From Aalborgiella sp031390045 (GTDB lineage Bacteria; Pseudomonadota; Gammaproteobacteria; Burkholderiales; Burkholderiaceae_C): a stretch of DNA of 11,052 nt. Location: assembly GCA_031390045.1 (NCBI GenBank), contig JANMTB010000021.1:1-11052 (forward strand), written 5' to 3'. The position numbers were made by a program, and so were the translations under genes. Below, piece after piece: positions 1-6,283 of this stretch (positions are counted from its first letter, which is position 1; each line of letters opens with the position of its first letter). The notes under the pieces were generated by a model, which was not told where the DNA came from, did not search any database, and saw only the letters and a program-made list of their open reading frames with translations.

Positions 1-488
1 ACAATGTTCAGGTCTTTGCCTTGGTATCTGCCCGGCAAAATCGTCCCGCCGTAGACGTAAATCGCTGGCACATTGGCACGCAGCATGCCCATCAACCCGC
101 CCGGCATGTTTTTGTCGCAGCCACCCACTACCAGCACACCGTCCATCCACTGGCCTTGCACGCAGGTTTCAATGCAGTCAGAAATCACCTCGCGGGAAAT
201 CAGCGAGTACTTCATACCCTCGGTTCCCATCGCCATGCCGTCAGAAATCGTCGGCGTGCCAAACACCTGCGCGTTGCCGCCAGCCGCTTCGATTGCGTCA
301 ATCGCCGCATCCGTCAGCTTTTGCAGCCCAGAGTTGCAAGGCGTGATCGTGCTGTGCCCATTCGCCACCCCCACCATAGGCTTCTTGAAATCCGCCTCTT
401 CATAGCCCATGGCGTAATACATAGAGCGATTAGGCGCACGAGACTTGCCTTCGGTGATGTTTCTAGAGCGTGGGTTCAGGATGGTCAT
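1..488 (-). CDS. ilvD: Dihydroxy-acid dehydratase, N-terminal part (cut by window edge)
   Basis: Catalyses dehydration of 2,3-dihydroxy-isovalerate and 2,3-dihydroxy-3-methylvalerate to the 2-keto acids in valine, leucine and isoleucine synthesis; cytoplasmic Fe-S enzyme. About 162 of the family's usual ~560 residues are present; the gene continues past base 1. The protein begins MTILNPRSRNITEG and reads through without interruption. Visible family marks are TPCNSG with Cys51, SDGMAMGTEGM (residues 82-92; Asp83 is a likely metal ligand), SREVISDC, and GGCDKNMPGG with cluster Cys124 and Lys126, the position that is carbamylated in this family. The start at 488 fits the family N-terminus although no clear Shine-Dalgarno precedes it. 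A TATAAT box lies about 30 bases upstream, so the gene probably has its own promoter rather than being read only from the hydrolase gene behind it. Identification is secure. Confidence 0.97.
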   Translation of the reverse strand, partial: MTILNPRSRNITEGKSRAPNRSMYYAMGYEEADFKKPMVGVANGHSTITPCNSGLQKLTDAAIDAIEAAGGNAQVFGTPTISDGMAMGTEGMKYSLISREVISDCIETCVQGQWMDGVLVVGGCDKNMPGGLMGMLRANVPAIYVYGGTILPGRYQGKDLNI

Positions 489-519
489 GGTCGAGGATTT
501 TTGGGTTGTAGATGCTTCT

Positions 520-525
520 ATTATA
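520..525 (-). promoter_or_regulatory. Putative -10 box for ilvD
   Basis: On the minus strand this reads TATAAT, a perfect sigma70 -10 element, 31 bases upstream of the ilvD start. No good -35 is found at 16-18 bases (the best is CAACCT), so promoter strength is uncertain. The implied leader is about 25 bases. The rest of 489-658 holds no gene and no convincing terminator. Confidence 0.4.
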
Positions 526-658
526 AGAAAGCTTTTGGGTTGAGGTTGGATTGCAAAATGCTACTAATTCAATAGCTAGGTAGGAAATAAATACGACGCC
601 TAGAGTCATATTTGTCTCAAAAACGACTTTTTTTTTGAAAACTCACCACTGCTTTGCA

Positions 659-1558
659 TTATTTATTCGTTTCTACTTCTTTTAAATCAGGAAATCCATT
701 GGCTTTTATAAACTGCAGTACCTGCACCCGCCATGCTGCGGGGTCACGGGCGAAGACGCCGTGGCCGTCTGTGCCGTTGGGGGGGAGGAGGAGGAATTCG
801 CCAGTGCCGCTTTTGGCTTTGTAGGCTTCAAACCATTCTTTGGGGTATTTAGGCCCCATCCATTGGTCGTTTTCGGTATAAACCCACAAGGTGGGCGTTT
901 TGGCGGTTTCGCCATAGGTGGCAAACATGGCCTTGAGGTGGTTGCTACCGCAGGGGTTTAAGGGGTTTGTTTCTGGATTACCACCACCGCCACCTGCAAA
1001 GTTAATGGTGGTTAATACACCCGGTAGGTTTTTAGCAGCGACTGCAATCGCGGTTGCCCCGCCAAAGGATTGGCCGATGACGAGGCTGCGGTCTTTAACG
1101 GTGTCGGTGCGCTGCTGTAGAGCACTTAGAACGTATTCCGTCTGGGCTGCGGCTGCTTCATAGCTGGGTGGGTATTTTTTGTTATTGCAGGTGCCTGAGT
1201 CTTCCACGTCATCACCGCCTGTGACGCCGTACCCAAAACGGGTGGGCGATGCAACCATAAAACCCATGGCGGCAAGCCAGCGGGCGTTGGTGATATTCGT
1301 CGCACGTCCAAAGTTTGCCCTTTCTTCTGGTTTAGCAGCGCGGCCATGGTTGATGATGGCGATGGGGTAAGGCTTGGGTTGCGCGTTATCGTAGTGAACA
1401 GTAACCACGATGTCGCGCTCGAACGCTTTGCCATAAGTGTTGAACACTTTGACCGGAACTTTGATGACTTCTTCGACGAGTTTGGCTTGGGCGAGGGGTG
1501 TCCAAAGACACAGAAATGCAATACTAAAGTTCGTAATATTTAAAAATCTAGTTTTCAT
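659..1558 (-). CDS. Secreted alpha/beta hydrolase, dienelactone-hydrolase-like
   Basis: A 299-residue protein with an alpha/beta-hydrolase catalytic triad and an apparent export signal. Residues 1-25 form a Sec signal: basic MKTR, a hydrophobic core FSIAFLCLW, and a cleavage-like A-Q-A before Lys26, so the mature protein is probably periplasmic or secreted. The oxyanion segment is NHGR (70-73), the nucleophile elbow is GQSFGG (Ser164), the acid is likely Asp231 in ENDQW, and the histidine is His266 in DGHGVF. Two cysteines, 124 and 203, could form a disulfide outside the cytoplasm. The substrate cannot be read from sequence; esters, lactones or a polymer-derived substrate are possible. It sits alone between ilvD and a terminator, with 170 bases separating it from ilvD. 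No Shine-Dalgarno is evident before the start; AT-rich sequence around 1595-1610 may hold its promoter but no clean -35/-10 pair was found. Fold confident, function unknown. Confidence 0.85.
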   Translation of the reverse strand: MKTRFLNITNFSIAFLCLWTPLAQAKLVEEVIKVPVKVFNTYGKAFERDIVVTVHYDNAQPKPYPIAIINHGRAAKPEERANFGRATNITNARWLAAMGFMVASPTRFGYGVTGGDDVEDSGTCNNKKYPPSYEAAAAQTEYVLSALQQRTDTVKDRSLVIGQSFGGATAIAVAAKNLPGVLTTINFAGGGGGNPETNPLNPCGSNHLKAMFATYGETAKTPTLWVYTENDQWMGPKYPKEWFEAYKAKSGTGEFLLLPPNGTDGHGVFARDPAAWRVQVLQFIKANGFPDLKEVETNK

Positions 1559-1673
1559 GGTTTAAAGTTTTCGACTCAAATGGTTGGCAATATTGCTACA
1601 TATATAATAGCGATACAGGCAATAAATACGCCGGATAAAGCAATTTCAGGCCTATTTTAGGGTGGCAAACACA

Positions 1674-1701
1674 AAAAAAGGAGGCCGGAGCCTCCTTTTT
1701 T
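1674..1701 (-). terminator. Intrinsic terminator of the YidB/OmpA gene
   Basis: A perfect 6-base GC stem (GGAGGC / GCCTCC, 1680-1685 and 1690-1695) is flanked by an A-run and a T-run, giving an extended stem of up to 12 pairs. Read on the minus strand the loop is TCCG closed by a C-G pair, i.e. a stable UNCG tetraloop, followed by a run of seven T. It begins 17 bases past the stop of the 1718-2860 gene. The structure is symmetric enough to work on the plus strand, but no plus-strand gene feeds it. Confidence 0.9.
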
Positions 1702-1717
1702 GCTACGTTAAGGTAGT

Positions 1718-2860
1718 TTACTTACGAATCGTCACTTCTACGCGGCGGGCTTCGGCGTTGCTGAGGGCTGCGCCGGTTGTGGTGTCTGCTGGTTTTTCCA
1801 GGACGACGCGGTCATCGGCTGCGCCGGCTGCTTTGAGGGCTGCGGCGACGCCTTTGGCGCGGTTTTTGGACAACTCTGCGTTGGCAGCTGCATTGCCCGT
1901 TGGGTCGTTGTAACCAGAGATGATGGCTTTAGCGCCGGCGTTGTCTTTCAGATAAGCCATGATGTCATTTGACTTGTCAGAAAACTCTTTGGCAACTTCG
2001 GTTTTGCCAGTGTCAAAATAAACTTTGAGTGCTGGCATGCCATTGGCCATGTAGCTGACCAAGCCTGCACCTGTGGGAATAGCCTCGGCTGTGGCTTTTG
2101 CAGCATCTGCGGTTGCAGCCGCCGCTTTGGCGGCGTTGGCAGTGGTGGCAGCGGCATCAGCAGGTGACATGGTGACTGGCGCGACTTTAGCCTCAACAGC
2201 TGCAGCTGGTGCTGCAGGCGCTGAGGCAGCGGCAGTAGCATTAGCTTTGGCGTTATCAGCATTTTGCTTGGCCATGTCGCCACCTTTGTTGCAATAGCTC
2301 AGCACGAAGAGGGCGGCAATACCGGCTGCCAACCATGGCAGCCATTTCATCAAGCTGCCACCTTCCGCAACAGCTGTGTCCGCTGTAGCTTGTGTAGCGC
2401 CAAAAGAGGCGGTGCCAGCATCACTGACGACTTTGCTAGTAGCGAAAGTCGCTGCAGAATTACCACCTGAGATGAAGCCCATCACGTCGCTAGACAATGA
2501 GGTTGGCACTGTACCGCCAGGAGTCAACTTGCCGATCACCATAGGGAGCAAAAAGCCCAAAGCAGAAGTTGCTGTCGAGCCGCCAATGCCGAGTTTGGAA
2601 GTAATGTTGCTGATCAAGCCGCCTTGGCCGCCCATCAAAGATTCGATTTGTGCCGAGCTAACTGGCAATGCGCCAGCGCCACCGCCCAGCCACGATTGGG
2701 CGACGTTGCCTAAGCCGCTGCTGGTGAGTTTGGATATAAAACCTGGTAGTCCTCCGGAGTCTTTGTTGGTCAAATAGGCCAGCAGCATTTGCACCAAAGG
2801 GCCGGCTTTGTCGCCGAGTCCAAAGCGTGATGCGGCTTCGCGGATGATGAGGTCAAACAT
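1718..2860 (-). CDS. YidB-like (DUF937) / OmpA-like fusion envelope protein
   Basis: A 380-residue protein in four parts. Residues 1-~125 resemble the YidB/DUF937 family: helix-rich and Gly-rich, with GLGNVAQSWLGG, a QIESLMGG segment, and LPMVIGKLTPGG. Residues ~172-189 (WLPWLAAGIAALFVLSYC) form a membrane segment. Residues ~195-262 are an Ala-rich linker with repeated AAATADAAKA-like units, possibly extended or coiled. Residues ~268-380 are an OmpA-C/MotB-type domain that starts ALKVYFDTGKTEV and contains Asp319 and Arg334 (NAELSKNRAKGV), matching the Asp/Arg pair that grips diaminopimelate of peptidoglycan, ending EARRVEVTI. Likely role: inner-membrane-anchored peptidoglycan-binding envelope protein; the YidB part's function is unknown. 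Start chosen at 2860, not the in-frame codon 11 codons upstream, because AGGAG lies 9 bases before it and the YidB N-terminus MFDLI begins there. It ends at a strong terminator, so it is probably monocistronic. Confidence 0.88.
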   Translation of the reverse strand: MFDLIIREAASRFGLGDKAGPLVQMLLAYLTNKDSGGLPGFISKLTSSGLGNVAQSWLGGGAGALPVSSAQIESLMGGQGGLISNITSKLGIGGSTATSALGFLLPMVIGKLTPGGTVPTSLSSDVMGFISGGNSAATFATSKVVSDAGTASFGATQATADTAVAEGGSLMKWLPWLAAGIAALFVLSYCNKGGDMAKQNADNAKANATAAASAPAAPAAAVEAKVAPVTMSPADAAATTANAAKAAAATADAAKATAEAIPTGAGLVSYMANGMPALKVYFDTGKTEVAKEFSDKSNDIMAYLKDNAGAKAIISGYNDPTGNAAANAELSKNRAKGVAAALKAAGAADDRVVLEKPADTTTGAALSNAEARRVEVTIRK

Positions 2861-2869
2861 GATAGAAAT

Positions 2870-2874
2870 CTCCT
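2870..2874 (-). promoter_or_regulatory. Ribosome binding site deciding the start of the YidB/OmpA gene
   Basis: AGGAG on the minus strand, nine bases upstream of the ATG at 2860. The longer reading frame starting at 2893 would place this site inside the coding region and has no comparable site of its own. Confidence 0.8.
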
Positions 2875-3083
2875 GAATTATTTGAAATTGCAAACAAAGA
2901 AAAAAAATTAAAGTGCTTCACACAAACGCGAATGAACATCAAATTCTAGGTAACTTGTTAAAAATGTGTTAATTCATTTGAAGCAAGTTGTAAAAAATAC
3001 TGAAAATGCTGACTTAGTTGGCAAATTTCGCCATCAAGCCAAATTTTTTTATCGAAGCTGTATCTACTGCTAACATCACGGAC

Positions 3084-3905
3084 ATGCTAATACATCCTCA
3101 AATCAACCCCGTCGCGCTGCAACTTGGCCCTTTGGCTATCCATTGGTACGGTTTAACTTACCTTGCTGCGTTTGGTCTTTTCATGTTTTTAGGTTTTAGG
3201 CGTTTAAAGCACCAGCCATACGCGCGTCTAGCGGGTGACTCAGCGGGTAAATGGTCCAAGCGCGACGTCGAAGATATTTTATTTGCCGGTGTGATGGGTG
3301 TTATTTTGGGTGGTCGGATTGGGTATTGTCTGTTTTACAAGCCGGCTTACTATGCGTCCCACCCCCTTGAGATATTTGCGATTTGGCAGGGTGGCATGAG
3401 CTTCCACGGCGGTATGTTGGGTGTGATCGTGGCGATGGTGTGGTACGCGCGCTCGCGGAAAAAACCGTTTTGGCAAGTGATTGATTTTGGTGTACCGTGC
3501 GTACCTACGGGTTTAGCCGCTGGTCGGGTTGGTAACTTTATCAATGGCGAGTTGCCGGGGCGTGTAGCTGACCCTTCACTGCCGTGGGGTATGGTTTTTA
3601 GGGGCTACGGTGATGCCCCAAGGCACCCATCGCAAATTTATCAGTTCTTGCTAGAAGGTTTGCTCTTGTTCGTACTGCTATGGCTGTATGCACGCAAAGA
3701 GCGTAAAGAAGCGCAAGTATCAGCGGCGTTTTTCATGGGCTATGGCGTGCTGCGGTTTATCGCCGAGTTCTTCCGAGAACCTGATGCGCATTTGGGTTTG
3801 TTATCGCTCGGCATGAGCATGGGGCAGTGGCTGTGTCTGCCTATGATTTTAGGCGGCGCTTGGCTGTGGATGTGGGCGAATAAACGAAACACAGGCATCA
3901 ATTAA
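3084..3905 (+). CDS. lgt: Phosphatidylglycerol--prolipoprotein diacylglyceryl transferase
   Basis: Transfers the diacylglyceryl group from phosphatidylglycerol to the lipobox cysteine of prolipoproteins, the first step of lipoprotein maturation, in the inner membrane. The 273-residue protein has several hydrophobic segments and the family marks: MLIHPQINPVALQLGPLAIH with WYGL at the N-terminus, GGRIGYCLFY (76-85), GGMSFHGGMLG with His108, the Lgt signature GRVGNFINGE (147-156; Arg148, Asn151), RHPSQIYQ (180-187) and RFIAEFFREPD near the end. The start at 3084 is chosen because the conserved N-terminus begins there; an in-frame TTG at 3018 would add 22 residues that are not typical of Lgt. The ribosome site is weak (CACGGAC). 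The 3' end overlaps by 57 bases the convergent hydrolase gene 3849-4664. The 223-base region upstream, shared with the divergent YidB/OmpA gene, is AT-rich with no clear sigma70 pair. Confidence 0.97.
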   Translation: MLIHPQINPVALQLGPLAIHWYGLTYLAAFGLFMFLGFRRLKHQPYARLAGDSAGKWSKRDVEDILFAGVMGVILGGRIGYCLFYKPAYYASHPLEIFAIWQGGMSFHGGMLGVIVAMVWYARSRKKPFWQVIDFGVPCVPTGLAAGRVGNFINGELPGRVADPSLPWGMVFRGYGDAPRHPSQIYQFLLEGLLLFVLLWLYARKERKEAQVSAAFFMGYGVLRFIAEFFREPDAHLGLLSLGMSMGQWLCLPMILGGAWLWMWANKRNTGIN

Positions 3906-4664
3906 AGCCTCTGGTTGGTCGCGGTGTGGCGAATGGCCGCAGTTTGGGATCTCCAACAGCGTAGTTTTAGGTAAGATGCGCTTGATGCTGCGAATTTGCT
4001 CCAGCGTGCCATATTCATCGTCTAAACCCTGGATCGCCATCAGCGGACAGCTGATGGTTTTGATCGCTTGCGTCAAGTTCCAATGCCGAAAAGCGGGGTT
4101 GAGCCAAATGTCGTTCCATCCCCAAAAGGCAGAATCTACATCGTCGTGGTAGCGGGCGAGTTTGCTGCGAAGGCTGCTTGTTTGGTAAGCGATTTTTGTT
4201 TCTTCAATGCTACTGACTGAAATATCTTCCACAAAAATATGTGGCGCTGCAACGATGGTAGCCATCGTATTGTTTGGATATTTTGCTGCAAAAAGAAGAG
4301 CAATCGAGCCGCCATCGCTATGACCATAAAGTAACGGAGGATTCGTTGCTGTGTTAATACCAAGTGCTTTAAACAAGGCTGGCAGAACCTCAAACGCTTG
4401 TCGGTGCATGAAGTCGGGTTGCCAAATGTCGTGACTGTCACGAGGTGTTGATTTGCCGTAACCCGGTCGGGAATAGACCAAGCCACGGCAGCATGCCGCT
4501 TCACACAGCTGCAGGGGAAAATCTTTCCACATCGCTACCGAACCCAAGCCTTCATGGAGGAAGACGACTAAAGGGCCATCTAAATCAGCTGAGCCGACCC
4601 AGTGGTACTCGATGCGAACAGTTTTATCGATCCAGTTGATGTCGATGAAGTGACTTGTAGACAT
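3849..4664 (-). CDS. Alpha/beta hydrolase, last gene of the benzoate (box) operon
   Basis: A 271-residue cytoplasmic alpha/beta hydrolase without a signal peptide. Marks: FLHEGLGS (35-42, oxyanion segment with HEG), YSRPGYGKS (64-72), nucleophile elbow GHSDGG with Ser116, GLDDEYGT with the acid at Asp215 or 216, and CGHSPHRDQP with His244. Start taken at 4664 because the fold begins there; 50 further in-frame codons upstream would run back into the ligase gene. It lies 25 bases behind the ligase stop on the same strand, so it is almost certainly co-transcribed with it. Hydrolases of this kind occur in box clusters and have been suggested to act on lactones or stray CoA thioesters; that role is inference and the sequence does not settle the substrate. 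Its 3' end lies inside lgt (57-base tail-to-tail overlap) and no terminator is visible. Its ribosome site is weak, so translational coupling to the ligase is possible. Confidence 0.88.
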   Translation of the reverse strand: MSTSHFIDINWIDKTVRIEYHWVGSADLDGPLVVFLHEGLGSVAMWKDFPLQLCEAACCRGLVYSRPGYGKSTPRDSHDIWQPDFMHRQAFEVLPALFKALGINTATNPPLLYGHSDGGSIALLFAAKYPNNTMATIVAAPHIFVEDISVSSIEETKIAYQTSSLRSKLARYHDDVDSAFWGWNDIWLNPAFRHWNLTQAIKTISCPLMAIQGLDDEYGTLEQIRSIKRILPKTTLLEIPNCGHSPHRDQPEALIDACVSFIRPHPQPSAA

Positions 4665-4689
4665 CAATATTGTTAGGATTTTGGGTTGG

Positions 4690-6273
4690 TTACTTGGCAG
4701 CTTCAAGATCTCGCAATTTAAAGCGCTGAATCTTGCCAGTGGCCGTTTTAGGAAGCTCTGAGATAAATACAATAGAACGCGGATATTTGTAGGGCGCGAG
4801 TCTGTCTTTGACAAAAGTTTTGAGCTCTTCTTCAGTGGCAGATTGCCCGACTTTTAGCACCACATAAGCTTTGGTCTTCGTCAAACCATCCGCGTCATTC
4901 ACGCCGATGACGGCTGCTTCTAAGACTGCGGTGTGTTGCACCAACGTTGACTCGACTTCGAAAGGCGACACGTAAATGCCGCTGACCTTGAGCATGTCGT
5001 CGCTGCGGCCGCTGTAGGTGTACGTGCCGTCGGCATTGCGCACGTATTTGTCGCCACTTTTGGTCCAAGCGCCTTGAAAAGTTTCGCGTGATTTGTCGCG
5101 GTTGCCCCAATACATCACGGCTGTGCTGGGGCCTTTGATGTACAAATCGCCGGTTTCGCCATCGGGCACAGCAAGTCCGTCGTCACCGCGTAATTCGATG
5201 TCATAGCCGGGTACTGGCCAGCCCGTGGTGCCGTAACGCACTTTACCCGGTAGATTTGAGAGGTAAATATGTAACATCTCTGTAGAGCCAATGCCATCAA
5301 CGATGTCAACACCGAAATGCTTCTTAAACTTTTCACCCAATTCTGCGGGCAAGGCCTCGCCAGCGGATGAGCACATGCGCAATGCAACGTCTTTTTTAGC
5401 AGGTAAATTAGCTGATGCCAGCATGCCAGCAAATCCTGTCGGTGCCCCGAAAAACAATGTCGGTTTATGACCTTCGCGTGGGTCAGTCCAGCGTTTGAAC
5501 GTCGCATCTGGCGTAGGCCGTTCCGCCATCAAAACGGTCGTTGCTCCTACGCTCAAAGGAAAGCTCAAGCCATTACCCAAACCATAGGCGAAAAATAACT
5601 TCGCTGCCGAGAAGCACACGTCGTTTTCAGTCAAACCGAGTACGCCTTTGCCATACAACTCAGCCGTCCAATAGGCATTAGCGTGGGTGTGCAACGTGCC
5701 TTTGGGGCGACCCGTTGAGCCGGACGAGTACAACCAAAAACCTGGATCGTCTGGGCGTGTTGGCAAAGGCGTATTTTGTGCAGGGTGTTTTTTGATGAAG
5801 TCTTGCATGGCAACTTCGTCACCCGACAAACTACCGGTTGCATTCGAGACAATGACTCTCGTCACTTCATGCGGTGCTAACGCCAAAGCTGCGTTCAGCG
5901 TCGGCAATAAAGCGTTTGACACCATGACAGCTTGCGAGCGGCTGTGCGCCAGCATGAAAGCGTAATCATCAGCGGTGAGCAGCGTATTGACAGCGACGGG
6001 CACAATACCCGCGTACATCGCGCCCAAAAATGCGACCGGCCAATCACAGCAGTCGTGCATCAGCAGAAGCACGCGTTCTTCACGGCGAATCCCTGCTTCT
6101 TGCAGTCCTGTCGCAAAGCGTTTGATGCTGTCGGCAAGATCACCATAGTTCAGGCTGCCCGTTTCGTCAATGAACGCTGTTTTTGATGCTCTGCCCTCGT
6201 TCAGAGCAATCAAATGCTGTGCGAAGTTAAATTGTTCGCCAGGTGCTTGGGGTTGCAGATTTGTCGACATCAT
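4690..6273 (-). CDS. bclA: Benzoate--CoA ligase
   Basis: Activates benzoate with ATP and CoA to benzoyl-CoA, the entry step of the box pathway; cytoplasmic member of the ANL adenylate-forming family. Length is 526-527 residues depending on the start, normal for the family. Numbered from the ATG at 6273: phosphate-binding motif YSSGSTGRPKG (182-192), KLFFAYGLGNG (225-235) lining the aryl pocket, GSTEMLHIYLSN (329-340) typical of benzoate-CoA ligases, hinge region YSGRSDDMLKVSG (420-432) and the catalytic lysine Lys514 in TATGKIQRFKL. The start is one of three tandem codons, TTG-ATG-ATG (6276, 6273, 6270); the ribosome site overlaps the stop of boxD, so either ATG fits. It lies only 7 bases after boxD and 25 before the hydrolase, so the three form an operon. 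Closely related ligases may accept 2-aminobenzoate or fluorobenzoates; benzoate is favoured by the box context. Confidence 0.96.
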   Translation of the reverse strand: MMSTNLQPQAPGEQFNFAQHLIALNEGRASKTAFIDETGSLNYGDLADSIKRFATGLQEAGIRREERVLLLMHDCCDWPVAFLGAMYAGIVPVAVNTLLTADDYAFMLAHSRSQAVMVSNALLPTLNAALALAPHEVTRVIVSNATGSLSGDEVAMQDFIKKHPAQNTPLPTRPDDPGFWLYSSGSTGRPKGTLHTHANAYWTAELYGKGVLGLTENDVCFSAAKLFFAYGLGNGLSFPLSVGATTVLMAERPTPDATFKRWTDPREGHKPTLFFGAPTGFAGMLASANLPAKKDVALRMCSSAGEALPAELGEKFKKHFGVDIVDGIGSTEMLHIYLSNLPGKVRYGTTGWPVPGYDIELRGDDGLAVPDGETGDLYIKGPSTAVMYWGNRDKSRETFQGAWTKSGDKYVRNADGTYTYSGRSDDMLKVSGIYVSPFEVESTLVQHTAVLEAAVIGVNDADGLTKTKAYVVLKVGQSATEEELKTFVKDRLAPYKYPRSIVFISELPKTATGKIQRFKLRDLEAAK

Positions 6274-6278
6274 CAATT

Positions 6279-6283
6279 CCTCA
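6279..6283 (-). promoter_or_regulatory. Ribosome binding site of the ligase, overlapping the boxD stop codon
   Basis: On the minus strand TGAGG combines the TGA stop of boxD (6281-6283) with a GAGG Shine-Dalgarno, 5 bases before the ATG at 6273 and 8 before the ATG at 6270. This layout suggests translational coupling of the ligase to boxD. Confidence 0.7.

Noticed and set aside
21..575. Open frames on the plus strand opposite ilvD (21-575 and 73-405)
   Set aside because: They are antisense shadows of ilvD, with His/Arg-rich compositions lacking any recognisable domain.
601..645. A/T-rich imperfect hairpin between the secreted hydrolase gene and ilvD
   Set aside because: The stem is made almost only of A-T pairs, with no GC core and no clear U-tract beyond it.
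3019..3050. TTGGC/GCCAA hairpin followed by a T-run before lgt, terminator- or attenuator-like
   Set aside because: Only five base pairs with a 15-base loop; too weak to call, and it would lie in the lgt leader.
3018..3083. Longer Lgt reading frame starting at TTG 3018
   Set aside because: The extra 22 residues are not typical of Lgt, and the conserved N-terminus starts at the ATG at 3084.
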